Source: Romboutsia sedimentorum
GTDB lineage: Bacteria > Bacillota > Clostridia > Peptostreptococcales > Peptostreptococcaceae
NCBI RefSeq assembly: GCF_030131845.1
Contig: NZ_JASKYM010000002.1
Coordinates: 506,247-570,246 of the forward strand
DNA: 64,000 nt
Direction: 5' to 3'
In this document: positions 16,195-25,927 of the stretch, piece by piece
Layout: each line of letters opens with the position of its first letter
Numbering within the stretch: position 1 is the stretch's first letter
The notes under the pieces: generated by a model
The model's input: the letters and a program-made list of their open reading frames with translations, nothing else
Told to the model about the DNA's origin: nothing
Database searches by the model: none
Program-made: the position numbers and the translations under genes

Positions 16195-16773
16195 ATGGGC
16201 ATAACATTAGCTAAAGGTCAAAGGGTAGATTTAACAAAATCAAATCCAGGGCTTAAAAATATAATAATAGGGTTAGGATGGGATACTAATAAATACGATG
16301 GTGGTAATGACTTTGATTTAGATACTACAGCATTTTTATTAGGCGAAAATGGAAAAACAACTAGCGATGGAGACTTCATATTTTATAATAACTTAAAGCA
16401 TTCTTCAGGTTGTATAGAGCATCTAGGTGATAACAGAACTGGAGAAGGTGATGGAGATGATGAGCAAATGCTAGTAAATTTATCATTAGTACCATCAAAT
16501 ATAACTAAATTAGCATTTACAACTACAATACATGAAGCTATGGAAAGAAGACAAAATTTTGGACAAGTAAGCAATTCATATATAAGAGTATTTAACAAAG
16601 AGACAAATGAAGAATTAATAAGATATGAATTAGGGGAAGACTTTAGTATAGAAACAGCAGTAGTGATAGCTGAGATATATAAGCATAATGGTGAGTGGAA
16701 GTTTAATGCATCAGGAGCTGGCTTTGAAGGCGGTTTAGTAGCTCTATGTAACAACTTCGGTATAAATATATAA
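16195..16773 (+). CDS. terD: TerD-family Ca2+-binding stress protein (copy 1)
   Basis: 192 residues of the TerD beta-sandwich family. Hallmarks: N-terminal [23 protein letters not shown], the acidic Ca2+-binding strand [27 protein letters not shown], then [15 protein letters not shown] and the C-terminal [19 protein letters not shown] 16195 has TGGAGGA 7 bases upstream; the in-frame upstream start at 16180 would include this site. It is first in a run terD-terD-terD-Ca2+ ATPase-yceG-telA that parallels B. subtilis yceCDEFGH. TerD proteins bind Ca2+ with high affinity and are needed for tellurite, phage or envelope-stress tolerance. The exact mechanism is unsettled. Confidence 0.95.
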   Translation: MGITLAKGQRVDLTKSNPGLKNIIIGLGWDTNKYDGGNDFDLDTTAFLLGENGKTTSDGDFIFYNNLKHSSGCIEHLGDNRTGEGDGDDEQMLVNLSLVPSNITKLAFTTTIHEAMERRQNFGQVSNSYIRVFNKETNEELIRYELGEDFSIETAVVIAEIYKHNGEWKFNASGAGFEGGLVALCNNFGINI

Positions 16774-16794
16774 TTAATTTATGGAGGAGAAAGT

Positions 16795-17373
16795 ATGGCT
16801 ATAACATTAAAAAAAGGTCAAAAGATAGATCTAACAAAAGGAAACCCTGGTCTTAAAAATATAAAATTAGGATTAGGATGGGATACTAATTCCTTTGATA
16901 GTGGACATGATTATGATTTAGATGTTAGTATTTTTATGGTAGGAGAGTCTCAAAGAGTAGAAAGAGATGAAGATTTCATATTTTATAACAATCTAAAACA
17001 TATCTCAGGTTGTATAGAACACTTAGGTGATAATAGAACTGGAGAAGGGGATGGAGATGATGAAGAAATATTAGTAGATTTTTCATTAGTTCCAAAACAC
17101 ATACAAAAGATGGCAGTTTCTGTAACTATACATGAAGCTAAAGAGAGAAGACAAAATTTTGGACAAGTAAGTAATTCTTATGTAAGAGTTATGAATGATG
17201 AAGATAAATCTGAGATATTAAGATATGATCTTGGAGAAGAATTTAGTATAGAAACAGCAATAGTAGTTTGTGAACTATATAAATACAATGGAGAATGGAA
17301 ATTTAGCGCAGTAGGTTCTGGATTTGAAGGTGGACTAGAGTCACTTTGCACAAACTATGGGCTAAGTGTTTAA
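16795..17373 (+). CDS. TerD-family Ca2+-binding stress protein (copy 2)
   Basis: 192 residues, the closest paralogue of the preceding gene, with identical order of motifs: [66 protein letters not shown]. It arose by tandem duplication and keeps all acidic Ca2+ ligands. ATG has GGAGGAG 7 bases upstream; 21-base gap from copy 1 and 18-base gap to copy 3, so one operon. Copies 1 and 2 may form hetero-oligomers, as proposed for TerD/TerE pairs. Confidence 0.94.
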   Translation: MAITLKKGQKIDLTKGNPGLKNIKLGLGWDTNSFDSGHDYDLDVSIFMVGESQRVERDEDFIFYNNLKHISGCIEHLGDNRTGEGDGDDEEILVDFSLVPKHIQKMAVSVTIHEAKERRQNFGQVSNSYVRVMNDEDKSEILRYDLGEEFSIETAIVVCELYKYNGEWKFSAVGSGFEGGLESLCTNYGLSV

Positions 17374-17391
17374 AAAATAGGAGGGAATATT

Positions 17392-18015
17392 ATGGCTATT
17401 AACTTACAAAAAGGTCAAAAGATAGATTTAAGAAAGTCAAACCCAGGACTAAGCTCCATAATGATAGGCTTAGGATGGGACCCAGTTAAATCAGGAGGAG
17501 GATTCCTTAAGTCTTTAATGGGAGGAAACCAAGAGGTAGATTGTGATGCATCTGTGTTTATGATAAATAATCAAGGTAAGTTAGAGAGTAATAAAGACTT
17601 GATATACTTTGGAAACTTAAAAAGTGAAAATAATGCAGTAATTCATACTGGTGATAATGTTACGGGAGATGGAGCAGGAGATGACGAGCAAATATTAGTT
17701 GATTTAGATAAAGTTCCAGCTCATGTAAGTAAATTATTATTTGTAGTAAATATATATAATTGTGTAGCTAGAAAACAACATTTTGGCATGATAAAAAATG
17801 CATTTATAAGAGTTGTTGATAAGACTACTAAAAAAGAAGTTGCTAGATATAATTTAAGTGATGATTACTCAACAAAAACTGCTTTAGTGGTTGGGACTAT
17901 ATATAGACAAGGTAATTCTTGGCAATTTAGCGCAGTAGGGGAAGGAACTAACGACACTTGTTTAAAAGATGTTGTAGAAAACCTAGCGAGAATAGAATGC
18001 GCATATGGGGTATAA
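17392..18015 (+). CDS. TerD-family protein, divergent third copy
   Basis: 207 residues. TerD core as in the two upstream copies (LQKGQKIDLRKSNPGL, CDASVFMINNQGK, HTGDNVTGDGAGDDEQ, FGMIKNAFIRV). It has a roughly 12-residue Gly-rich insertion after GLGWDP (KSGGGFLKSLMGG) and a different C-terminus (VVENLARIECAYGV). This insertion is typical of the third TerD paralogue in Firmicute yce-type operons. The acidic metal ligands are mostly kept (DCDAS, GDGAGDDE). The stop codon is 3 bases before the Ca2+ ATPase start, so translation is probably coupled. Confidence 0.92.
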   Translation: MAINLQKGQKIDLRKSNPGLSSIMIGLGWDPVKSGGGFLKSLMGGNQEVDCDASVFMINNQGKLESNKDLIYFGNLKSENNAVIHTGDNVTGDGAGDDEQILVDLDKVPAHVSKLLFVVNIYNCVARKQHFGMIKNAFIRVVDKTTKKEVARYNLSDDYSTKTALVVGTIYRQGNSWQFSAVGEGTNDTCLKDVVENLARIECAYGV

Positions 18016-18018
18016 AAA

Positions 18019-20790
18019 ATGAAATTTTATAATATAGAAAAAAAAGAAGTACTAAAAGGTTTAGATATACAAGAAGAAAAAGGCCTCTCGTCTAGTGAAG
18101 TAAAAAAAAGAAGAGAAAAGTATGGATTAAATGAGTTTACACCAAAGGAAGAAGGAAGTTTCTGGGAAGAGCTAAAAGGAAACTTAACAGAACCTATGAT
18201 ACTTATACTAATAGCAGCAGCTGGAATAAGTGCTTTAATTGGAGAAGCTCATGATGCAATAGGTATAATTGGTGCAATAACTATAGGTATAGCTATAGGT
18301 ATGATAACAGAAGGTAAGTCTAAAAAGGCTGCTGATGCGTTATCAAAACTTACAGAAAATATAGAAGTTAAAGTACTAAGGGATGGTGAAATTCACCAAA
18401 TACAAAAAAATGAATTACTTCCTGGAGATATAGTTTACATAGAAACTGGAGATATGATACCAGCAGACGGTAGACTTATAGAAAGTATAAATTTAAAAAT
18501 AAGAGAAGATATGTTAACTGGAGAATCAGATGATGTATCTAAAAAAAGCGATATAACAATACCTATGGAAAAGATAGAATCTAAAGGACAAGTTATAGAA
18601 CAAGAGCCAATCCCTGCTAAGCAATTAAACATGGTGTTTGGTGGGACCTTAGTTGCATATGGAAGAGCTACAATGGTAGTTACGACTATAGGTGATGAAA
18701 CAGAAATGGGTAAAATAGCTCAAAATTTATGTGATGAAGATGAACAAACACCTCTACAAGCTAAGCTTGGTAATTTAGGTACAATGATAGCTAAGATATC
18801 TTCTGCAGTTGCAGGGTTACTATTTATATTTATGGTTGTTCAAATGGTAATGACTGGTGTGTTAAATGTAGACATGAGTGGTTTTATGCCATTCTTAGAA
18901 TCTGTAGAACCAGCTAAAACTGCATTTACAGTTTGTGTTGCATTAATAGTTGCGGCAGTTCCAGAAGGCCTTCCTACTATGATAAACATGACTTTAGCTA
19001 TAACTATGCAAAAGATGGCGAAAATAAATGCATTAGTTACTAAAAAAGAAGCTTGTGAAACGATAGGATCTGTATCTGTAATATGTTCAGATAAAACAGG
19101 AACTTTGACACAAAATAGAATGACTGTAGAAGTTGCATATATAGATGGTAGATATGTTGAAAATAAAGAGACCAAAAATAATAGTTATTTTAATGAAAAT
19201 TGTACTATAAACTCTACGGCTGATATAGAAAACAACAATGGTGAGACAAAGTATATAGGTAGTGCTACAGAGTGTGCATTATTACTATATAATAATGATG
19301 ATTATAGAAAAATAAGAAAACAATCTAATATAGTATCTCAAAATCAATTTACTTCTGATAAGAAAAGGATGACATCTATTATAGATAGTGACAATGGATT
19401 ACTTTTATTATCAAAAGGCGCGCCAGAAGTATTATTACAATTATGTTCACATGTACAAAAGGCTAATGATATAGTTCCTATAACAGAAAGCATAAAAAAT
19501 GAAATACTAGATGAAATAAAAAAATTACAAATAAAATCAATGAGAACACTAGGGTTTGCATACAAGCAAATATTAAGTGCAGGTCAAGAAGCAGCACTTA
19601 CATTAGATCTTGAAGATATAGATGTTGATTCTAATGAAAATAATTTAGTATTTAGTGGATTTGTTGGTATAAGAGATCCATTAAGAGATGATGTTATTGA
19701 TTCTGTTAATACAGCTAATAAAGCAGGTGTATCTGTAAAGATGTTAACAGGAGACAATATAAACACTGCAAGAGCTATAGGTGAAGAATTAGGATTACTT
19801 AAAAATAATATGAGAGCTGTTGAAGCTTCATTTATTGACACTTTAAGTGATGAAGAATTAAAAACTGAAATTCAAACAATATCTATCGTAGCCAGAAGTA
19901 AGCCAGATAGTAAGATGAGAATAGTTCAAGCACTACAAGATTTAGGTGAAGTAGTGGCAGTTACAGGAGATGGAATAAATGATGCTCCGGCATTATCTAA
20001 AGCTGATGTAGGTATAGCTATGGGTATAGCAGGAACAGAAGTAAGTAAAAGTGCAGCAGATATAATACTTACTGATGATAGTTTCTCTACAATTGTAGAC
20101 GGAATACAATGGGGTAGAGGAATTTATGATAATTTCCAAAGATTTGTTCAGTTCCAATTAACAGTAAATATAGTAGCATTCTTAGTGGCTATAATATGTA
20201 CAGTAAGTGGACAAGAAATGCCATTTACAACTATACAATTACTTTGGGTAAATATAATAATGGATGGACCTCCAGCGCTTGCATTGGGTCTTGAACCAGT
20301 AAGAAAACATGTATTAAAAAGAATGCCAACTAATAGAAATGCCAACATAATAACTAAATCTATGGGTATAAATATAGTCTTAAATGCAGTATTTATAACA
20401 GGTGTTTTAATGGTTCAATCTACTTTTAATATATTAAATGTAGCACCAGAGGAACAAGGAACAGTAATGTTTGCATTATTTGCATTTAGTGCACTTTGGA
20501 ATGCATTTAATTGTAGAGAATTTAATGCAGATAGTATAATGCCTAACTTATTTAAAAACAAACTTGCACTACAAATAATAAGTGTAACTGCAATTGCACA
20601 AATAATATTCACACAACTATTAAAAGATTTCTTTAACTCAGTAGCACTAGATGCACTTACATGGGCTAAAGTAATATTACTTGCACTATCAGTAGTAATA
20701 ATAAATGAAATAGTTAAATTTGTAATAAGATTATTTAAAGGAAATAAACAAGAAGAATTAGTAGAAGAATTAGCAACATCTAAGGAATAA
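18019..20790 (+). CDS. PMCA/SERCA-like Ca2+-transporting P-type ATPase
   Basis: 923 residues. The P-type cassette is complete: LTGES in the actuator domain, phosphorylated Asp358 in SDKTGTLTQNRM, MLTGDNINTA and VTGDGINDAPAL. M4 carries AAVPEGLPTMINM, and M6 carries LLWVNIIMDGPPALALGLEP. The PEGLP and N..MD..PALALG patterns are those of type II Ca2+ pumps, closer to PMCA than to SERCA in M6. The N-terminus is the cation-ATPase N domain (KGLSSSEVKKRREKYGLNEF). It sits inside the ter operon where related operons carry TerC, and beside three Ca2+-binding TerD genes. It presumably exports Ca2+ (or Mn2+) during the Ter response. Ion specificity is inferred from family motifs. Confidence 0.92.
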   Translation: MKFYNIEKKEVLKGLDIQEEKGLSSSEVKKRREKYGLNEFTPKEEGSFWEELKGNLTEPMILILIAAAGISALIGEAHDAIGIIGAITIGIAIGMITEGKSKKAADALSKLTENIEVKVLRDGEIHQIQKNELLPGDIVYIETGDMIPADGRLIESINLKIREDMLTGESDDVSKKSDITIPMEKIESKGQVIEQEPIPAKQLNMVFGGTLVAYGRATMVVTTIGDETEMGKIAQNLCDEDEQTPLQAKLGNLGTMIAKISSAVAGLLFIFMVVQMVMTGVLNVDMSGFMPFLESVEPAKTAFTVCVALIVAAVPEGLPTMINMTLAITMQKMAKINALVTKKEACETIGSVSVICSDKTGTLTQNRMTVEVAYIDGRYVENKETKNNSYFNENCTINSTADIENNNGETKYIGSATECALLLYNNDDYRKIRKQSNIVSQNQFTSDKKRMTSIIDSDNGLLLLSKGAPEVLLQLCSHVQKANDIVPITESIKNEILDEIKKLQIKSMRTLGFAYKQILSAGQEAALTLDLEDIDVDSNENNLVFSGFVGIRDPLRDDVIDSVNTANKAGVSVKMLTGDNINTARAIGEELGLLKNNMRAVEASFIDTLSDEELKTEIQTISIVARSKPDSKMRIVQALQDLGEVVAVTGDGINDAPALSKADVGIAMGIAGTEVSKSAADIILTDDSFSTIVDGIQWGRGIYDNFQRFVQFQLTVNIVAFLVAIICTVSGQEMPFTTIQLLWVNIIMDGPPALALGLEPVRKHVLKRMPTNRNANIITKSMGINIVLNAVFITGVLMVQSTFNILNVAPEEQGTVMFALFAFSALWNAFNCREFNADSIMPNLFKNKLALQIISVTAIAQIIFTQLLKDFFNSVALDALTWAKVILLALSVVIINEIVKFVIRLFKGNKQEELVEELATSKE

Positions 20791-20820
20791 AAGTACAACA
20801 ATAATAGTAAGTATTATTTA

Positions 20821-20856
20821 TATAAGCCTCATTCTAATTTAGGATGAGGCTTATAT
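20821..20856 (+). terminator. hairpin between the Ca2+ ATPase and yceG-like genes
   Basis: TATAAGCCTCAT / ATGAGGCTTATA perfect 12-base stem with a 12-base loop. No U-tract follows. It is more likely a partial terminator or an mRNA-processing/stability hairpin that lowers expression of the distal genes than a full stop. Confidence 0.5.
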
Positions 20857-20893
20857 AAAAATTATATAGTATGTGAAAAATAGGAGGAGACGT

Positions 20894-22450
20894 GTGAGTG
20901 ATTGTTTAGTTTTTGAAAAACTATTTTCTAGCCAATCAGATCGAGGAAATTATACTCCATCAATAAGCTATTTAAATTACTTTATATCTTATACAGGATT
21001 GAAAGACGAGGATTTATATAATCTTGAAATATTTAAAAGTAAAGAAAAATTTGATAGTAGGCAAGATATAGTATTGTTTTTTGACAGTATACCAAATCCC
21101 AGTGATTTTGATACTATAAATTATTTTAAAGATAAATTGAAAAATTATAATAATAGTTTAGCAAATATAGATATTACTATTGTGAATGATGAACATTTAA
21201 ATGGTAAAATAAAAAAAGTGATTGATATATTTTTAGATAGCCAAAATAGTGAATTTAGCAATGATAGAGTTAAACAAAACTTTATTATTAAAATAATATC
21301 GTGGATTAAAGAGTATATAAAACCTTTGAAAATAAGTAAAGATGATGCTCCAAAAGTTATATTTTATGGTGATATAAAAAAGCATGAAGCATATTTATTA
21401 CTTATAATTCATTTGATTGGATTTGATGTATTATATTTAAATCCAAATGAAGATAGCAATATAAATTTATTAGACAGTAAAAAATACAAAATAGAAGTTA
21501 TTAAGTCTAATTTAATAGATGAAAATGTTAGTTTTGAAGAAAGAATAAAACTCGGTGAGGTAATTGAAAAATCAACTATAAAAAAGGCTATGACAGTAGG
21601 TGCTCAGGCATCTAAAAGAATAAGTGATCAATTATTAAATGATTGTAGCTTTATAAAGCCATGGCAACTTCAAGATAGGAAAATAAAGAGTTTATTACTT
21701 AATTCAACTTTAGATGAGATAGGTATATATTTTAAAGAACCATTAAAGCTAAGACCAGGGTTTACTTTTGATAATAAAAATGTTGAAGTTCCTGTATTTT
21801 TTTCTAAAATAAATGGATCTTACAATGATAATAATGATTATTTAGATTTTATATATAATTTTAGATTTAGTGATGATGCATTTTTTATAGAATTTGATGG
21901 AGACGTTAGTCGTTTGTCTAAAAAATTTACAAAAGATGCTTTTAGTTTATCTTTTTTAATTAATGGAGAAGGTATTATAGATAAAAAAGGCATATTAGAA
22001 AATAAAAGTTATAATATATCAACTCTAAATGCAAATATTCAAGAGCTCATTTTAGAAAAAGTAGAAGAAGTAATAGCTGGCGATATGTTTATATCTAAAT
22101 TAAACAAAGAAGATAGAATAAAAGGATTATATACAGTACTTAATATGGATAAAAAAATTGTCCATATGATAAATAATTTTGATTATTCTCTTATTAACCC
22201 TAAACTTATATTGTACATAGAAAAAGATTTTATATTTGAAAAAGAAATTTTATTCTTAATGCTTTTATTAAGTAAAATAGGATTTGACATAATCGTATTA
22301 TGCCCTTGTGGATCTAACTGTATAGAAAACGTAATAAATAATGAATTAATAGATATTCATAGATTAGATAAAATGGTGTATGAATTAAAATTAAATTCTA
22401 TAACCAATGGAATACCATTATTTAAGAAAATTTTTGGAAAGAGGAGATAG
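20894..22450 (+). CDS. YceG-like protein of the Ter biosynthetic module
   Basis: 518 residues, soluble. It corresponds in position and character to B. subtilis YceG (Pfam 'putative component of biosynthetic module'), directly before TelA. An internal duplication is visible: PKVIFYGDIKKHEAYLL...LIGFDVLYLNPNED at about residues 155-195, and PKLILYIEKDFIFEKEILF...KIGFDIIVLCPCGS near residue 430-470. Both look like alpha/beta Rossmann-type units. The start is GTG 20894, with GGAGG six bases upstream; an earlier in-frame GTG (20873) precedes that site. Its reaction is unknown. Co-occurrence with TerD/TelA is conserved across Firmicutes. The 5-base gap to telA implies one transcript. Confidence 0.8.
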   Translation: MSDCLVFEKLFSSQSDRGNYTPSISYLNYFISYTGLKDEDLYNLEIFKSKEKFDSRQDIVLFFDSIPNPSDFDTINYFKDKLKNYNNSLANIDITIVNDEHLNGKIKKVIDIFLDSQNSEFSNDRVKQNFIIKIISWIKEYIKPLKISKDDAPKVIFYGDIKKHEAYLLLIIHLIGFDVLYLNPNEDSNINLLDSKKYKIEVIKSNLIDENVSFEERIKLGEVIEKSTIKKAMTVGAQASKRISDQLLNDCSFIKPWQLQDRKIKSLLLNSTLDEIGIYFKEPLKLRPGFTFDNKNVEVPVFFSKINGSYNDNNDYLDFIYNFRFSDDAFFIEFDGDVSRLSKKFTKDAFSLSFLINGEGIIDKKGILENKSYNISTLNANIQELILEKVEEVIAGDMFISKLNKEDRIKGLYTVLNMDKKIVHMINNFDYSLINPKLILYIEKDFIFEKEILFLMLLLSKIGFDIIVLCPCGSNCIENVINNELIDIHRLDKMVYELKLNSITNGIPLFKKIFGKRR

Positions 22451-22455
22451 CTAGC

Positions 22456-23577
22456 ATGGCAATAAATATGAATAGACAATCAAGTAATAACTCTACAGTA
22501 AATGCACCTCAAATAGTAGAAGAAAAATTTGATATAGTAGAATATACAAATAATAAAAAAGCAGAACTTAGAAAATCAAAAGAGGTAGAGGCATTAACAT
22601 CTTTGATAGAAGTTGAAAATCCTGATACTATACTTCAGTTTGGTAGGGGTGCATCAGAAGGAATAGCAAGAGTTTCAGATTCGCTATTAAGCTCTATTAA
22701 GCTAAATAAAAACGAAGAAAATTCTAAAATGTTACTTCATTTAGCAAAAATAATGGACAAATTTGATCTAGATGATTTTCAAGAAGCAAAAGAACCAAGT
22801 ATCCTACAAAAGATATTTAAAAAAGCAAATAATGCAGTTGAGTTAATGTTTAAGAAATATGAAACATTAGGTGGAGAAGTTGAAAAAATTCAAATAGAAT
22901 TAGAGCAATATGAAAGAGATATAGCAATGTCTAATAAACAATTAGGAGCTATGTTAGATGAGAACTTTAATTTCTATAATGAATTGCAAAAATACATCGT
23001 AGCAGGTGAAATGGCTGTAGAAGAAATGGATAATGAAATATTACCACACTTCAAAGAGAAAAGTGAAAATAGTACAGATCAAATGGACATGGTTAACTAC
23101 CAAGACCTTTTAAAAGTATATGATATGTTAAATCAAAGAGTATATGATTTGAGAATAGCAGAAAATATATCAATACAAACTATACCAATGCTAAGAGGAA
23201 TGCAACATAACAACTATGGTTTAATAAGAAAAATAAATAGTGCTTTTGTTGTAACGCTACCAGTATTTAAGCAGTGTTTATCTCAAGCTATAATACTAAA
23301 AAAACAAGAGTTACAAGCTAAATCTTTAAAAGCTTTAGATGATAAGACTAATGAACTTTTACTTAGAAATGCTCAAAATGTAACTACTCAAAGTGCTCAA
23401 ATATCTAGAATGGCAAATTCAAGTTCTATTCAAATAGAGACATTAGAAAAAATGTATACTACTATAAAGAGCGGAATAGATGAAACTATGAGAATAGAAG
23501 AAGGTAATAGAGAACGTATGAAAGATAACAGTAAAAGATTAGAAGGTATAAATACATCATTAATATTTAATAAGTAA
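22456..23577 (+). CDS. telA: TelA/YceH-family toxic-anion resistance protein
   Basis: 373 residues, soluble, almost entirely helical with long coiled-coil stretches (for example VEKIQIELEQYERDIAMSNKQL and the C-terminal QISRMANSSSIQIETLEKMYTTIKSG). The motif FGRGASEGIARVSDSLLSSI and the later LPVFKQCLSQAIILKKQ region are typical of the TelA family. TelA/YceH confers tellurite and nisin tolerance in several Firmicutes and is the constant partner of TerD proteins. GAGGAGA precedes ATG 22456, and a strong terminator ends this half of the island. Confidence 0.92.
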   Translation: MAINMNRQSSNNSTVNAPQIVEEKFDIVEYTNNKKAELRKSKEVEALTSLIEVENPDTILQFGRGASEGIARVSDSLLSSIKLNKNEENSKMLLHLAKIMDKFDLDDFQEAKEPSILQKIFKKANNAVELMFKKYETLGGEVEKIQIELEQYERDIAMSNKQLGAMLDENFNFYNELQKYIVAGEMAVEEMDNEILPHFKEKSENSTDQMDMVNYQDLLKVYDMLNQRVYDLRIAENISIQTIPMLRGMQHNNYGLIRKINSAFVVTLPVFKQCLSQAIILKKQELQAKSLKALDDKTNELLLRNAQNVTTQSAQISRMANSSSIQIETLEKMYTTIKSGIDETMRIEEGNRERMKDNSKRLEGINTSLIFNK

Positions 23578-23583
23578 TATGTT

Positions 23584-23622
23584 AAAGGGCTAATTTACTT
23601 GAATTAGCCCTTTATATTTTAC
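23584..23622 (+). terminator. terminator after telA
   Basis: AAAGGGCTAATTT / AATTAGCCCTTT stem then TATATTTT. It separates the TerD/TelA operon from the biosynthetic genes. Confidence 0.88.
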
Positions 23623-23664
23623 AAAAAAAATATTAATAGTAATTGAATTTTAAGAGGTGAGAAA

Positions 23665-24741
23665 TTGAGATACTTTGACTACATAGGTAATGAAAACCTA
23701 GAGAGACTATTTTTAAAAAAACCACAATATTTTAATCGTGACACGGGCAAAGAGTTATTAAAATATTCATTAGGTGCATTTATATACGTACCAGCTACAA
23801 GATACGATATGGCGTATAAAACTGTAAGTGGTAAAGTTATGGGCGCTAGGCCATTAGCAATATGCCTTGAAGATGCAGTGGGAGCAGCTGGAGAAGAAGA
23901 GGCGATAAAAAATTTAGAACTTATTTTAAAAAATTTCAAAGATGATAATGTGAAAAATATTGATGATATACCTTTAATTTTTATTAGAATAAAAGATGCG
24001 AATCAATTAGAAAAGATAAAAAAAATAATAACAGATTATGAAAAAATAATAACAGGCATATTAATTCCAAAGTGTGATTCACATCTTATTGAGAAAATAA
24101 TAAATATATTAAATTCTTTTAAATTAACTAAAATATATGTTATTCCTATAATAGAAAGTAAAGAATTTATATATAAAGAAAATAAAGAGTATTATTTTGA
24201 GAATATGTATAAAACTCTTTTAAAACATAAGGATAGAGTTCTAAATGTTAGAATAGGTATAGCTGACTTATTAGGGATATATGGAATAAGAAGAAGTAAG
24301 CTTTTTTCAATGTATGATAATATAATTTGCACTTCATTTATACATGATGTTATAAATTATTTAAATAGACCAGAACTAGATATACCAATAAGTGGAGGAG
24401 TTTCGGAGTTATTTAATATGGACAATGAAATAATAAAAAATAAATATATTGAAGAAATAATGCTAGATAAATTCCATGGATTTATTGGAAAAACAGTAAT
24501 ACATCCAAATCAAATTAAAATTGTACAAGCACTTCAAGTTATAAGCTATGAAGATTATATGGATGCTAAAAATATATTAAATAGTACTGAGAGTATATAC
24601 GGTGTGAGCAAGGGGATATTAGGGGAGCGAATGAATGAAGTAAATCCTCATTTATTATGGGCTAGAAAAATATTGATTCTATCACAAATATATGGAGTAC
24701 TAAATGAAGGGGTTGAGTATAATGAATTACTTGAATTTTAA
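23665..24741 (+). CDS. HpcH/HpaI aldolase/citrate-lyase-beta-like enzyme of the ter module
   Basis: 358 residues. TIM-barrel features of the HpcH/citrate-lyase beta family: ICLEDAVGAAGEEEA with the metal-binding acidic pair, then IRIKDAN, a central IIESKEF and NVRIGIADLLGIYG. C-terminal FIGKTVIHPNQI is the classic IHPxQ motif. Ter islands carry a dedicated branch of this family as part of the predicted nucleoside-like-metabolite pathway. Start is TTG 23665 with AGAGGTGAG upstream. The downstream PRTase gene overlaps its 3' end by 20 bases, so the four genes 23665-27830 are an operon. Expected chemistry is C-C bond lysis or formation on a keto-acid; the substrate is unknown. Confidence 0.85.
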   Translation: MRYFDYIGNENLERLFLKKPQYFNRDTGKELLKYSLGAFIYVPATRYDMAYKTVSGKVMGARPLAICLEDAVGAAGEEEAIKNLELILKNFKDDNVKNIDDIPLIFIRIKDANQLEKIKKIITDYEKIITGILIPKCDSHLIEKIINILNSFKLTKIYVIPIIESKEFIYKENKEYYFENMYKTLLKHKDRVLNVRIGIADLLGIYGIRRSKLFSMYDNIICTSFIHDVINYLNRPELDIPISGGVSELFNMDNEIIKNKYIEEIMLDKFHGFIGKTVIHPNQIKIVQALQVISYEDYMDAKNILNSTESIYGVSKGILGERMNEVNPHLLWARKILILSQIYGVLNEGVEYNELLEF

Positions 24742-25915
24742 ATGTGACATAAATATTGAAGATAATCCTCTAAATTTAAATATAGATGATTATCTTCAAG
24801 TGGGTATAAGAAATAACCCTAAAAGACGTTTTTTATTTGTTTCGAAGGTATTAGGAAAACATTTGGCTTGTAAACCAAAAATTATGGATGAGATAGGTGA
24901 GTCAATAGTAGAGGTATATAACACAAAAAACTTAGGTTTTAAAAATAATAAAGGGATTGTTATATCATTTGCTGAAACAGGAACAGCACTAGGTCACAGT
25001 GTATTTAATTATTTAGATGGGGATTATGAGTTTATACATACAACAAGAGAAAAAGTTGATGAATATAAAAGTCTAGAATTTTTGGAAGAACATTCTCATG
25101 CAACTGACCATAATTTATATTTTGAAGAACTTGAAAATATAAATTATGGAGATCATATACTTTTAGTAGATGATGAGATAACAACAGCTAACACTTGTAT
25201 AAATATAATAAGAAAAATCCAAAGTATTTACCCTAAAAAAAAGTATACAATTTGTTCAATATTAAACTGGGTAAGTAATGAAAATATAGATAAGATTAAA
25301 AAAATAGAAAAAGAACTTAAATGCAGCATTGAATTCGTATATTTATTCAAAGGAAATTTCGATTTTAACATAAGTGAAGAAATACAATATAAAGAGATAG
25401 AAGATTTAAAAATAAGCCAAAAAAAGTTATGTGTAAATTATATAAACTTAGATATGAAAGATTATATAGGGGATAAGCGATATATAAAATATAGTGGTAG
25501 ATTTGGTATAAATAAAAATGATCAAGCTAATTTAATTAAAGTTATAAAAAGAGAAAAAAACAAACTAGAAGTTAAAAATAAAGAAGATAATATATTAGTT
25601 TTAGGCAGTGAAGAATTTATGTATGTACCTATGATGTTTGCTAAAGAAATGGAAGGAAACATTTATTATCATTCTACTAGTAGAAGCCCAATTATAGAAA
25701 ATAAAAACCAAAATTATCCAATAAATACTAAGTTTAAGTTAAATAGTTTTTATAATGAAGAAACTGTAAATTATGTATATAATTTAGAAAAAAATCATTA
25801 TAAAGAATGTTTTTTATTTGTAGAACTTAAACAGGATAAAAAAAATTATGAAAAAATTATAAATATATTTAAGCAAACAAATATAGAAAAGCTAAATATA
25901 GTAGTTTGTAGTTAG
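24722..25915 (+). CDS. phosphoribosyltransferase with C-terminal TRSP domain (ter module)
   Basis: 397 residues. Residues 1-225 are a type I PRTase. The PRPP loop is in HILLVDDEITTANTCINII (about 147-165), and VISFAETGTALGHS matches the family's conserved early loop. The C-terminal 150 residues (NILVLGSEEFMYVPMMFAKEMEG, YHSTSRSPI) correspond to the TRSP domain, which is found almost only in Ter-associated PRTases. Start ATG 24722 overlaps the previous gene and has AAGGGG 9 bases upstream. Together with the next gene it supplies the two PRTase activities thought to make a ribosylated small molecule (published comparative-genomic prediction, no biochemistry). Confidence 0.85.
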   Translation: MNYLNFKCDINIEDNPLNLNIDDYLQVGIRNNPKRRFLFVSKVLGKHLACKPKIMDEIGESIVEVYNTKNLGFKNNKGIVISFAETGTALGHSVFNYLDGDYEFIHTTREKVDEYKSLEFLEEHSHATDHNLYFEELENINYGDHILLVDDEITTANTCINIIRKIQSIYPKKKYTICSILNWVSNENIDKIKKIEKELKCSIEFVYLFKGNFDFNISEEIQYKEIEDLKISQKKLCVNYINLDMKDYIGDKRYIKYSGRFGINKNDQANLIKVIKREKNKLEVKNKEDNILVLGSEEFMYVPMMFAKEMEGNIYYHSTSRSPIIENKNQNYPINTKFKLNSFYNEETVNYVYNLEKNHYKECFLFVELKQDKKNYEKIINIFKQTNIEKLNIVVCS

Positions 25916-25927
25916 GAGGTAGCAATA

